From Streptomyces sp. DSM 15324 (GTDB taxonomy: Bacteria; Actinomycetota; Actinomycetes; Streptomycetales; Streptomycetaceae), in the NCBI RefSeq assembly GCF_001514285.1, contig NZ_KQ949028.1, positions 442,877 to 506,876 of the forward strand: DNA of 64,000 nucleotides, written 5' to 3'. Both the position numbers and the translations under genes were made by a program. The notes under the pieces were generated by a model that made no database searches, was not told the origin of the DNA, and saw nothing but the letters and a program-made list of their open reading frames with translations. This document shows, in pieces, positions 1 through 8,167 of the stretch. How positions within the stretch are numbered: the first letter of the stretch is position 1; each line of letters opens with the position of its first letter.

Positions 1-118
1 CCGGTCTGGCCAGGAGGGACATGCGGGTTCCGTTCGTCGGGCCGTACCGTCAATCGCCAGGATTCCTGTTGATCCGGTGGGCCTGAAGCTAGCACGGCGG
101 AACCCGTCTGCCCAGCCG

Positions 119-1186
119 TCAGTCGCGGCGGGCCACGATCCGGTACGCGTTGGACACGCCCAGTCGGTGCGCCAGCGGCCGGACGGCGAACCGGTCGAGC
201 AGCGTGGCCGCGATCAGCGCCGGGACACCCGCGAGCAGCAGCGCGGCCCGTAGCGCCCGGCGCGGCGCGCCGGGCCGTGCGGGCAGCCAGGGCGCGTCCT
301 CGCGCGGCGCCGCGTGGTCCAGCGCCAGCCAGACGGCGGCCAGCAGATCGACCGGATCGTGCGGCTCGGCGTGCTGCTCCGCCACCACCGTGAAGCCCAA
401 CTCGGTGAGCCGGTCCCGCAGATTGCGCACCGGCACCAGATGCAGGTGCTGCGGCTGGAGCCAGGGCAGCCACCAGCGGCCCAGCAACCGGGCGTAGCGG
501 CTCTCGGGGTCGGGGACCTCGATCAGCAGGTGCCCGCCCGGCCGCACCGCCTCCCGCGCGGCCCGCAGCTCACGGTCGGGGTCGGTGCTGTGCTCCAGGT
601 AGTGGAACATGCTCACCACGTCGTAACGGGCGGCCAGTTCGGGCGCCAGGTCCGGGAAGCTGCCCCGGTGGCCGTGCGCCACCCGGCCCTCCCGCGCGGC
701 GAGTTCGACGCCGTCGGTGAAGTCCAGTCCGTCGAACACCGTGTCCGGCAGCACCTCGCGCGCCGCCGCGCAGAAGTGCCCGTGCCCGGTGCCCACGTCC
801 AGCCAGGCCTTCGGCGCCACGTCGTACGGCAGCATCGACTCCGCCCGGTTCCGGTACATCGCGCTCCGCGCCCCGAACGTGTCCCCGAGCTTCTTCTCGC
901 CGAGGCCGTCGTAGAAGTCCCGGTAGTAGAACTCCAGTCCCTCCGCGCTGAGCCGGGGGTTCTGGAACACGTGCCCGCACCCCGCGCAGCGGTCCAGGAC
1001 GAACCGGCCCGGCTTGTGCTGGAGCAGATCGGTGGTGCGCAGCCTGGTGGTGAGCTCCTCGCCGCCGCACCACGGGCAGCTGGTGCGGCGGGGCTCCAGG
1101 AACCTCTCCACACCGGCGGCGATGTCGGCCTGGTAGCCGGGGCGCAGCGCGGCGACACGCTCGCCCGGCCGGGTCTCGTCGGTCAT
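119..1186 (-). CDS. Class I SAM-dependent methyltransferase with N-terminal zinc-binding domain
   Basis: Predicted 355-aa S-adenosylmethionine methyltransferase, last gene of the megasynthase operon. Two CxxC pairs (C37/C40 and C67/C70) form an N-terminal zinc-knuckle typical of sugar/polyketide tailoring methyltransferases. The SAM-binding glycine motif is DVGTGHG (about residues 130-136). A hydrophobic stretch near the C-terminus (ALLLAGVPALIAATLL) suggests membrane association. The ATG at 1186 is chosen because it is preceded by AAGGGAG and overlaps the TGA of the glycosyltransferase by four bases (ATGA), indicating translational coupling; an in-frame upstream extension to 1480 is antisense-like and lacks a ribosome site. 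Context suggests methylation of the sugar or lipid product of the cluster; the acceptor is unknown. Confidence 0.88.
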   Translation of the reverse strand: MTDETRPGERVAALRPGYQADIAAGVERFLEPRRTSCPWCGGEELTTRLRTTDLLQHKPGRFVLDRCAGCGHVFQNPRLSAEGLEFYYRDFYDGLGEKKLGDTFGARSAMYRNRAESMLPYDVAPKAWLDVGTGHGHFCAAAREVLPDTVFDGLDFTDGVELAAREGRVAHGHRGSFPDLAPELAARYDVVSMFHYLEHSTDPDRELRAAREAVRPGGHLLIEVPDPESRYARLLGRWWLPWLQPQHLHLVPVRNLRDRLTELGFTVVAEQHAEPHDPVDLLAAVWLALDHAAPREDAPWLPARPGAPRRALRAALLLAGVPALIAATLLDRFAVRPLAHRLGVSNAYRIVARRD

Positions 1187-2343
1187 GCGGACTCCCTTGC
1201 CAGCTTCTCGAGGTGGTCCGCGGCGGCCGGTGCGCCGCCCGCGGCGCGGAACGCCGAACCGATCCGCTCGGCGGCCGCCCGGTGGGCCGGCCCGTGCAGT
1301 ACGGCGTCCAGGGCGGCGCCCAGCCGCTCCGCCGTGACCCGGCCGAAGCGCACCCGCACCCCGGCACCGGCGTCCACGACCTGCCCGGCGACCACCGGCT
1401 GGTCGTCCCGGATGGGCGCGACGACCAGCGGGACGCCGTGCCACAGCGCCTCGCACACCGTGTTGTGCCCGGCGTGACACACCACCGCGTCCACCCCCCG
1501 CCGCAGCAGGGCGAGTTGGGGCACGGACGGCACCACCAGCACGTCCTTGTCGTCCGTGGCGGCGCCGAGCGTGCCGCCCGGGTCGACGATCAAGGCCTGG
1601 ACCCGGTCGGCCCGTTCACGCAGCGCGGTGCGGCACACGTCGAGGAACCGCCCGCCCGCATCGGCGTTGGCGGTGCCCAGACTCACCAGCACGGTGGCCC
1701 GGCCGGCATCGAGCCACTCCCAGGGGAAGCCGGGCGTCTCGGGGCGCGCGGTGACCGAGGGGCCGACCCAGCGGACGCCCTCGGCCGGGCCCGCCAACTC
1801 CGGTGTGCTGAAGGCGAGCACGAGGTGCGGGGAGAACCGCGGGTCGGTCACCCGCAGCGGATCGCCGATCGCGGCGCGCAGTGCGGCGAGCCGCCCGTCG
1901 ACCCACTCCCGCACCTTGGGCAGTCCGGCCAGCGGGTCGGTGAACTCGGCCGAGGTCGTCGCCGAGGTCGCCCAGGGCAGGCCCAGCCGCTCGGCGGTGA
2001 AAGCCCCCGCGAACGCCTGCTGGTCGGCCACCACCACATCCGGCCGGAACTCCCGGACGGCCGCCCGCACACCCGGCGCCATCGCCTCGGCCAGCGGCAG
2101 CAGGTACCACTCCCACAGGAACTTCAGCGCCTCGGGGCCCCGCAGCCCGGCGGGCCGCTCGCCCGGGCCGGTCCCGGCGCACGCGAGGACGACCGCGTCG
2201 GCGCCCGCGAGCCGCGCCACCAGCTCCGGCTCCGGGCACACCCACGCCACCCGGTGTCCGCGCGCGACCAGCTCGGCGGCGACCCCCACGGTCGGGTTCA
2301 CGTGCCCGACCAGCGGCGGCACGACGAACAGGAACCGGCTCAC
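1183..2343 (-). CDS. GT1-family (macrolide-type, MGT) glycosyltransferase
   Basis: 386-aa GT-B fold glycosyltransferase. The N-terminus FVVPPLVGHVNPTVGVAAEL is the acceptor-domain start of UGT/MGT enzymes. The C-terminal nucleotide-sugar motif lies at about residues 290-325 (HAGHNTVCEALWHGVPLV, then RDDQPVVAGQVV). It would transfer a sugar from an NDP donor to a hydrophobic acceptor, here plausibly the polyketide or fatty acyl product. It starts with GTG at 2343, overlapping the hydrolase stop by four bases (GTGA), and its own stop overlaps the methyltransferase start. No sugar-nucleotide biosynthesis genes lie in the window, so a housekeeping NDP-sugar is probably used. The family is clear; donor and acceptor are inferred only from context. 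Confidence 0.9.
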   Translation of the reverse strand: MSRFLFVVPPLVGHVNPTVGVAAELVARGHRVAWVCPEPELVARLAGADAVVLACAGTGPGERPAGLRGPEALKFLWEWYLLPLAEAMAPGVRAAVREFRPDVVVADQQAFAGAFTAERLGLPWATSATTSAEFTDPLAGLPKVREWVDGRLAALRAAIGDPLRVTDPRFSPHLVLAFSTPELAGPAEGVRWVGPSVTARPETPGFPWEWLDAGRATVLVSLGTANADAGGRFLDVCRTALRERADRVQALIVDPGGTLGAATDDKDVLVVPSVPQLALLRRGVDAVVCHAGHNTVCEALWHGVPLVVAPIRDDQPVVAGQVVDAGAGVRVRFGRVTAERLGAALDAVLHGPAHRAAAERIGSAFRAAGGAPAAADHLEKLARESA

Positions 2344-3146
2344 CGGGCCGCCGCCCGCAGGGTCTCCTCCACCAGGGCCAGGACGTGCCCGCCCACCGTC
2401 CCCGACGCCTCCACCAGCACGGAGTGCTCATGACCCGGCACGATCACCGTCCGGCAGTCCGGCAGCGCCCGCTCCAGCCACGCCGCCTGCGCGGCCAGGT
2501 CCGAGTCGCCGCCGTACACCGCGAGCACCGGGCAGCGCACCGCCGCCAGCTCGTCGGCGCTCAGTACCCGGCTGGCGGGGATGTCCCGGCCGAGTGTCGT
2601 CTCGCGGGCCAGCCGGGCCGCGCCCTTGGCCAGCCGGGCCGTGTTGTGGCCCCGGTGGGCGCTGATCCAGGCGAGGGCGTCGGGCTCGTTGTGCGCGAGC
2701 TGGGTCATGACCCGGCGCAGGATGCCGTCCAGCTTCTCGGCCCAGGCGGCGGTGGCCGGTTCGGACTCGATCAGGGCCACGCAGGCCGCCCGCTCCGGAT
2801 GCCGGGCCGCGTAGCCGAACGCGACGGTGCCGCCGTAGGAGTTGCCGACCAGATGCACCGGCCCGGACACCCCCAGCCGGTCGAGCAGCGCCTCCAGGTC
2901 GTCGATGTTGTCGTCCAGGGTGTAGCCCTCGGCCGGGCGCCCGCTGCGGCCGTGACCGCGCAGGTCGTACATGACGACGTCGAGGCCGGCCGCCGCGAAC
3001 GCGGGGGCGACGGTGAAGTAGTAGCTGGCCAGGCTGTCGGTGAGCAGACCGTGCACCAGGACGACGGTGGCGTCGGCCGGGCGGCCCCCGCCGGGACCGA
3101 GCCGCTGGACGTGCAACCGGACGGCACCGGTGTCGACCATCGCCAT
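2340..3146 (-). CDS. Alpha/beta hydrolase, possible product-releasing thioesterase
   Basis: 268-aa alpha/beta-hydrolase fold protein. The oxyanion motif VHGLL is near residue 32 and the nucleophile elbow GNSYGG places the catalytic Ser at residue 103. Acid and base candidates are YGGDSD and the histidine of GHEHSV. The position between a discrete ACP and a glycosyltransferase suggests it hydrolyses or transfers the acyl chain from the ACP, since neither megasynthase ends in a thioesterase domain. Start ATG at 3146, three bases after the ACP stop, with a GGGGGAGAG ribosome site; the internal ATG at 3140 (MVDTG) is a possible alternative. Haloperoxidase- or esterase-like activity on another substrate cannot be excluded. 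Confidence 0.85.
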   Translation of the reverse strand: MAMVDTGAVRLHVQRLGPGGGRPADATVVLVHGLLTDSLASYYFTVAPAFAAAGLDVVMYDLRGHGRSGRPAEGYTLDDNIDDLEALLDRLGVSGPVHLVGNSYGGTVAFGYAARHPERAACVALIESEPATAAWAEKLDGILRRVMTQLAHNEPDALAWISAHRGHNTARLAKGAARLARETTLGRDIPASRVLSADELAAVRCPVLAVYGGDSDLAAQAAWLERALPDCRTVIVPGHEHSVLVEASGTVGGHVLALVEETLRAAAR

Positions 3147-3149
3147 GGC

Positions 3150-3458
3150 TCAGCTCTCCCCCGCCGCCTTCAGACTGGTCACCACGTACTCGACGAGCCG
3201 GCCCACGGTCAGCTCGATGATCTCGTCGAACTCCATCCCGGCCAGGAACTCGGCGAAGTTGACCCGGTCGCCGTACCGCTCCTGGAGCAGTCCCGCCAGG
3301 GTCACCAGGTCGATGCTCTCCAGCTCCAGGTCGCGGTTGAAGGTGGTCTGCATGCCGATCTCGACGTCGTCGAGGCCGTACTCGTCCTCCAGGAGCCGCG
3401 CGAGCATGCCGGTGAGGTCGGCGAGGACGTGCTCCTCGTCGGCGGTGACGGGGGTCAT
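3150..3458 (-). CDS. Discrete acyl carrier protein
   Basis: 102-aa carrier protein. The phosphopantetheine attachment serine is S48 in DLELESIDLV, followed by an acidic helical stretch typical of ACPs. The ATG at 3458 overlaps the TGA of the KS-AT-DH-PPTase gene (ATGA). A discrete ACP directly after a megasynthase carrying its own PPTase suggests activation in trans by that domain. It may hold the chain during elongation by the second KS or present it to the hydrolase and glycosyltransferase. A reading frame continues upstream to 4184 but that part is antisense-like low-complexity sequence in another frame of the PPTase region and is not used. Confidence 0.9.
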   Translation of the reverse strand: MTPVTADEEHVLADLTGMLARLLEDEYGLDDVEIGMQTTFNRDLELESIDLVTLAGLLQERYGDRVNFAEFLAGMEFDEIIELTVGRLVEYVVTSLKAAGES

Positions 3459-6400
3459 CGGTCGTACTCCTTCGATGGGGACGGTTCCGCGGGCACCGGG
3501 GCGGGGCCCGCGGTCCAGGCGACGACGTACTGCCGGGCGGGCAGGGTGGGCGGGTTGGCGACGGGCTCGCAGTGCACGGTGTAGGCGCGCTCCAGACGTC
3601 CCGAGACCGTCAGTCGCCGGCCGTCCGGACTCGCGTCCCGCACGGTGAAGTCCCGTGGCCGGCCGCCGAATCCGGTGCCCTCCGCCTTGGCGACGGCTTC
3701 CTTCGCCGCCCAGAAGCGGGTGAACCAGAGCGCCTCGGAGACCGCGGGGCTGGCGGGGCTGGCGGGACTGGCGGGGTGCCTGGAGTCTGCGGGGTCCGCG
3801 GGGTCCGCGGGGTCCCTGGGGTCCGCGGGGTCCCTGGGGTCCGTGGGGTCCTCCGTGACCGACGACAGCGTGCGCAGCAGCCGGAGTTCGTCCGGGCCCA
3901 GGGCCGCCGCGAGCGTCTCCGGGGTGCGCGCCGTGACCTCCTCGATGTCGATGCCGGGGCCCGGTCCGGGGGTGTGCGGGCGGACGATGGCCACGCCCGC
4001 CTCCGCGCAGTGCGCCAGGGAGACGTCCAGCGGGGGCAGGTCCCGCCCGTGCACCCCGGTGACGTACGGGCGGCCCGACGCGTCGTTCTCCACCCGGAGT
4101 TCGGCCGGGAAGACCGGGCCCTCGCCGCCGTCCCACAGCCACCGCCGTACGGCGTCCTTGACGGCGATCCGGCCGAGCAGCCACTGCCGGCGCCCGCGCG
4201 GGGCGTGCGTCGCGTACGCGTCGCGTTCCCGGCCGCCGAGCGAGTTGCGCATGATCAGCTCGCGGGAGGCGAGGTCCGGCCAGCGCTCGTGCAGCAGCGT
4301 CCAGCCGCCCGGCCGGGACTCCGAGAGGGTGTGGCGCTCAGGGAAGCGCTCGACAGGGCGGGTTTTCGGGTCGTTGTCGAACCGGCGGTCCTGCCAGCCG
4401 TACAGCTCGGCCCAGACCGTGCCGTCGACCGTGAGCTGGACGTCGGCCTCCAGGAAGGTGTCGGTGAGCGAGGTGATCCGGACGAGGCACGCGACCTCCG
4501 TGCCGGGCGCCGGGTGCGGCCCGTAGAAGCGCATCTCCCGCATGCCGACCGGGAAGACCACGGTCCGCTCCGTCCGCGTCGCCATGATCCAGTAGCCGAG
4601 GATCTGACCGACGTTGTCCAGCAGCGCGCCCGGCGCGGGCGGCGTCGTGATGACCCCGCGCACCTGCCGGTCGCCGATCGCGGTCAGCTCGGTGACGCCC
4701 CGGAACGCGGGGCCGTGGAACATCCAGCGTTCGTCGTAGAGCTGGGCCGCGGTGTGTTCGGGGACGCGTTCGGCTGTGCCGGCCGGCCAGGGGGCCGGGG
4801 GCGGCGACGGGTGGGAGGCGGCCAGTTCGACCGTGGCACGGGCGCGCGGACCGAACGAGACGGCCATGCGGTCGGGACCCTCCGGGACCGCCGTCACCGG
4901 TACGTCGACGGGCGGGGTGGCGGTGAGCCACTCCTCGAACCGCGCGCCGTGCACGGCGACCGGCACCGTGCCGGGGGCCGCCTCGGCCGCCGCGTCCATG
5001 AGGTGCCGCACGATCGTCGTCGCCGGCACCACCGGCCACCGGTCGGCCACGTCGGGCCAGCCGGGCCGCTGCGGGAAGAAGCAGTGGTCGAGGAGGTACG
5101 GCATGGTGTCGGGGGAGACCCGGACGGTGGTGCGGCGGGGGGCGAGCGCCCTGGGGGCGGGGCGCCGGGCCGAGGGAGCCATCAGGGCCGCGGCCGTGTC
5201 CGCCGTCTCGCGCATGAGGGCGGTCAACTCGGCGGCCAGCGGCGAGTGTGCGGCGAGCACGTCCAGGGGCGAGGGGCCGCCGGCGCCGGCGCCGGTGCCG
5301 GTGCCGGTGCCGAGCCCGGCGCGGAGCCCGGCGAGTCGGTCCGGCGGCAGCGACACGAGGGCGCCGCCCAGGTCGAGCCGCACGGGGGACCGTCGTGGCG
5401 GTGTCCGCAGGGGGCGGTGCGTCAGCGCGGGGGCCACGTCCGCCCCTGCCGTCCACACCGCCGTGGCCACCCTGCGCAGTTGAGCCAGGCCCGAGCGGTG
5501 GGGGGAGTTGGCGGCGACGACCAGGTGGTCCTGTCCGCCGAGGGTGTCACCGACGAGGGAGCCGAGCTGACCGGGCCCCGCCTGGACGAACACCCGGTGT
5601 CCCGCCGCGTACAGGGCCTGCGCCAACTGCCGGAAACGCACCGGCTCCAGCAGGTGCCGTACGAACAACTTCCGCACGTCCGCCTCCCCTTCGGGGAAGG
5701 GTGCGGCGGTCGTCCCGGACCAGACGGGCGTGTGCGGCGCCTGGAGCCGGAACCGGTCGGCGGCCTCCTGGATCGGGCCGAGGTGGGGCGCCAGCATCGG
5801 CGTGTGGAAGCCCGACCGGAACGGCAGCACCTGGCTGAGCACCCCGCGGGAGCGGAACACGCGGACGAACTCCTCGACCGCGGCCTGCGGCCCGCACACC
5901 ATGGACTGGCCGGGCGCGTTGTCATGGGAGAGGACGAGTCCGGCCCCGGCCCGGCCCTCCTCGCGCAGGGCCGCCAGCACCCGTTCGGCGGAGGCGCCGA
6001 TCGCGCCGAAGGCCAGCCCGGGGACCGTCACCGTACCGGGGTCGAAGCCCGCCATGAAGGCGTCGACCTCGTCCCCCGCGTACAGTCCGCCCGCCGCCAT
6101 CGCCGTCCACTCGCCCACGCTGTGCCCGGCGACCGCGTCCGGCACGATCCCGGTGCGCCGCAGCGCGGTGTCGAGGAGCCGGCCCACGGCGACGACACCG
6201 AAGCCGTGCCGGCCGACGTCCTGGGCGTCCCCGTCGGCGAGTTCCGGGGCGGGCAGGCCGAAGTGGGCGGCGATGTCGTCGACCCGGGGCGTGAAGTCGC
6301 CCTCCAGACCGGGGAAGAGGAACGCCAGCTTTCCCTCTCCGGCCCCCAGCAGCGGTCCCGGCCGGAACCAGACGTCGGTGCGGCCGTGCCAGGCGCGCCC

Positions 6401-8164
6401 CTTGCCGACGGCGCGACGGGCCAGCGCGAGCCGCTTGGCGGTGGGGTCCACGATCCCGACCCGGGCCGGGCCCGCGTCCGGCTGCGGGCGCGCGGGGTCG
6501 AGCCCGGCGGCCCGCAGGGTGACGTCGTCGGCCTCCAGCAGGGCGGCGAGCGCCGCGGGGGAGTCGGCGGCGAACAGGAGGATCCGCTCGGGCTCGGTCA
6601 CCTCGGTGCGCGAGGGGGCGGCGGGGGAGGCGAGGGAGGCGGGGGAGACGCTGGAGGCGGGTGAGACAGGGGAGGCGGCATGGACTGCGGTCGTGGGGCC
6701 GGACATCGACCCGGCTCCCCGCCGTGCCCCCGGCGCCTCCTCCAGCACCACGTGCGCGTTGATCCCGCCGAACCCGAACGCGTTGACGGCGGCCCGGCGG
6801 ACCGGCTGCCCCGGGCCGGTCTCCCACTCCGCCGCCTTCTCCAGGGTGCGGAAGCGGGTGCGGGCCAGGCCCGGATGCGGGTCGTCGCAGTGGAGGGTGG
6901 GCAGCAGGGTCGCGTGGTGGACGGCGAGGGCGGCCTTGACCAGTCCGGCGACACCGGCGGCGGGCATGGTGTGCCCGATCATCGACTTCACCGAGCCCAC
7001 GACCGCGTCCCGTCGGCCGTCGCCCGGTCCGAACACCTCCGCCAGCGTGCTCAGTTCGGCGCCGTCACCGGCCGGGGTCGCCGTCCCGTGCGCCTCCAGC
7101 AGCCCGAGTGCGCCGGGCGCCGCGGGGTCGAGCCCGGCGGCTCGCCACGCCTGCCGTACGGCCGCGGCCTGGCCGCCGGGATCGGGGTTGACCAGCCCGG
7201 CCGCCCGGCCGTCGCTCGCCACCCCGGTGCCCCGGATCACGGCGTAGATCCGGTCGCCGTCCCGTTCGGCGTCGGCCAGCCGTTTCAGTACGACGACCCC
7301 GGTGCCCTCACCGATGAGGATGCCGTCGGCGTCCCGGTGGAAGGGGCGGATCCGCTGGCTCGGGGACAGGGCGCGCAGTTGGGAGAACACGCTCCACAAC
7401 GTGATGTCGTGGCAGTGGTGGACGCCTCCCGCGAGCATCAGGTCGCAGCGCCCCGAGGCCAGTTCGCCGACCGCCTGGTCCACGGCGACCAGCGAGGACG
7501 CGCAGGCGGCGTCCACCGTGTACGCCGGGCCGCGCAGATCGAGCCGGTTGGCGACCCGGGAGGCGGCGAGGTTGGGCACGAGCCCGATCGCCGCCTCGGG
7601 GCTGTCCGGCCCCAGCCGCTCGGTGAACGCCTCCCGCACGCGGGCGAGTTGGCCGTCGGTGAGGTCGGGCAGCAGCTCGCCCAGCGTCCGCACGAGCTGT
7701 CCCGCCGTACGCACCCGCTGGTCGAGCCGGGCCAGGGCGGGGGTGAGGTAGCCGCCCCGGCCGAGGACGACGCCGACGCGCCCTCGGTCGGGGAGCCGGT
7801 CCGTGCCGCCCGCGTCATCGAGGGCAGCGGCGGCCACGTGCAGGGCGATCAGCTGGTCGGGCTCGGTGCCGGCCACCGAGTTCGGCATGATCCCGAACCG
7901 GGTGACCTCCACCTGCGCCAGCCCGTCCACGAACCCGCCCCTGCGGGCGTAGACCCGGTCGGCGAAAGCCGGTTCGCCGGCCGTGCCGGGCCGGTAGTAG
8001 TCGGCGTCCCAGCGCCCCTCGGGCACCTCGCCGATCGCGTCCACGCCGTCCCGCAGGTTCCGCCAGTAGGCGTCCAGGTCGGCGGACCCGGGCAGCAGCA
8101 CCGACATGCCGACGATGGCGACCGGCGCGTGACGCGCCGTCGAGGGCGCGGGGGATGACGTCAC
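3455..8164 (-). CDS. Type I polyketide/fatty acid synthase, KS-AT-DH-PPTase
   Basis: 1569-aa megasynthase. Domains: KS about residues 14-480 with Cys in DAACASS (about 219), His in EAHGTATPAGD and SVKSMIGH; an Ala/Ser/Pro linker; AT about 600-900 with GHSVGEW and GFHTP; a Gly/Thr-rich linker; a double-hotdog dehydratase with YLLDHCFF (about 1025) and the downstream Asp in LLDNVGQ (about 1182); a C-terminal Sfp/AcpS-type phosphopantetheinyl transferase with GIDIEE (about 1403) and WAAKEAV (about 1484). DH followed by PPTase at the C-terminus is the order seen in enediyne PksE enzymes, but KS-AT duplication, no ACP and no KR distinguish it. GTG start at 8164, three bases after the preceding gene. 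The PPTase carries a 9-bp repeat insertion. No thioesterase domain is present. Confidence 0.92.
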   Translation of the reverse strand: MTSSPAPSTARHAPVAIVGMSVLLPGSADLDAYWRNLRDGVDAIGEVPEGRWDADYYRPGTAGEPAFADRVYARRGGFVDGLAQVEVTRFGIMPNSVAGTEPDQLIALHVAAAALDDAGGTDRLPDRGRVGVVLGRGGYLTPALARLDQRVRTAGQLVRTLGELLPDLTDGQLARVREAFTERLGPDSPEAAIGLVPNLAASRVANRLDLRGPAYTVDAACASSLVAVDQAVGELASGRCDLMLAGGVHHCHDITLWSVFSQLRALSPSQRIRPFHRDADGILIGEGTGVVVLKRLADAERDGDRIYAVIRGTGVASDGRAAGLVNPDPGGQAAAVRQAWRAAGLDPAAPGALGLLEAHGTATPAGDGAELSTLAEVFGPGDGRRDAVVGSVKSMIGHTMPAAGVAGLVKAALAVHHATLLPTLHCDDPHPGLARTRFRTLEKAAEWETGPGQPVRRAAVNAFGFGGINAHVVLEEAPGARRGAGSMSGPTTAVHAASPVSPASSVSPASLASPAAPSRTEVTEPERILLFAADSPAALAALLEADDVTLRAAGLDPARPQPDAGPARVGIVDPTAKRLALARRAVGKGRAWHGRTDVWFRPGPLLGAGEGKLAFLFPGLEGDFTPRVDDIAAHFGLPAPELADGDAQDVGRHGFGVVAVGRLLDTALRRTGIVPDAVAGHSVGEWTAMAAGGLYAGDEVDAFMAGFDPGTVTVPGLAFGAIGASAERVLAALREEGRAGAGLVLSHDNAPGQSMVCGPQAAVEEFVRVFRSRGVLSQVLPFRSGFHTPMLAPHLGPIQEAADRFRLQAPHTPVWSGTTAAPFPEGEADVRKLFVRHLLEPVRFRQLAQALYAAGHRVFVQAGPGQLGSLVGDTLGGQDHLVVAANSPHRSGLAQLRRVATAVWTAGADVAPALTHRPLRTPPRRSPVRLDLGGALVSLPPDRLAGLRAGLGTGTGTGAGAGGPSPLDVLAAHSPLAAELTALMRETADTAAALMAPSARRPAPRALAPRRTTVRVSPDTMPYLLDHCFFPQRPGWPDVADRWPVVPATTIVRHLMDAAAEAAPGTVPVAVHGARFEEWLTATPPVDVPVTAVPEGPDRMAVSFGPRARATVELAASHPSPPPAPWPAGTAERVPEHTAAQLYDERWMFHGPAFRGVTELTAIGDRQVRGVITTPPAPGALLDNVGQILGYWIMATRTERTVVFPVGMREMRFYGPHPAPGTEVACLVRITSLTDTFLEADVQLTVDGTVWAELYGWQDRRFDNDPKTRPVERFPERHTLSESRPGGWTLLHERWPDLASRELIMRNSLGGRERDAYATHAPRGRRQWLLGRIAVKDAVRRWLWDGGEGPVFPAELRVENDASGRPYVTGVHGRDLPPLDVSLAHCAEAGVAIVRPHTPGPGPGIDIEEVTARTPETLAAALGPDELRLLRTLSSVTEDPTDPRDPADPRDPADPADPADSRHPASPASPASPAVSEALWFTRFWAAKEAVAKAEGTGFGGRPRDFTVRDASPDGRRLTVSGRLERAYTVHCEPVANPPTLPARQYVVAWTAGPAPVPAEPSPSKEYDR
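3743..3855. repeat. In-frame 9-bp tandem repeat tract inside the PPTase domain
   Basis: The plus strand shows repeated GGGGTCCGC / GGGGTCCCT and GGCGGGACT-like 9-bp units. On the coding strand they encode a run of Asp-Pro-Ala/Asp-Pro-Arg triplets followed by Ala-Ser-Pro triplets, between the GIDIEE and WAAKEAV motifs of the phosphopantetheinyl transferase. The unit length keeps the frame, so expansion or contraction changes only a surface loop. Confidence 0.85.
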
Positions 8165-8167
8165 CGG

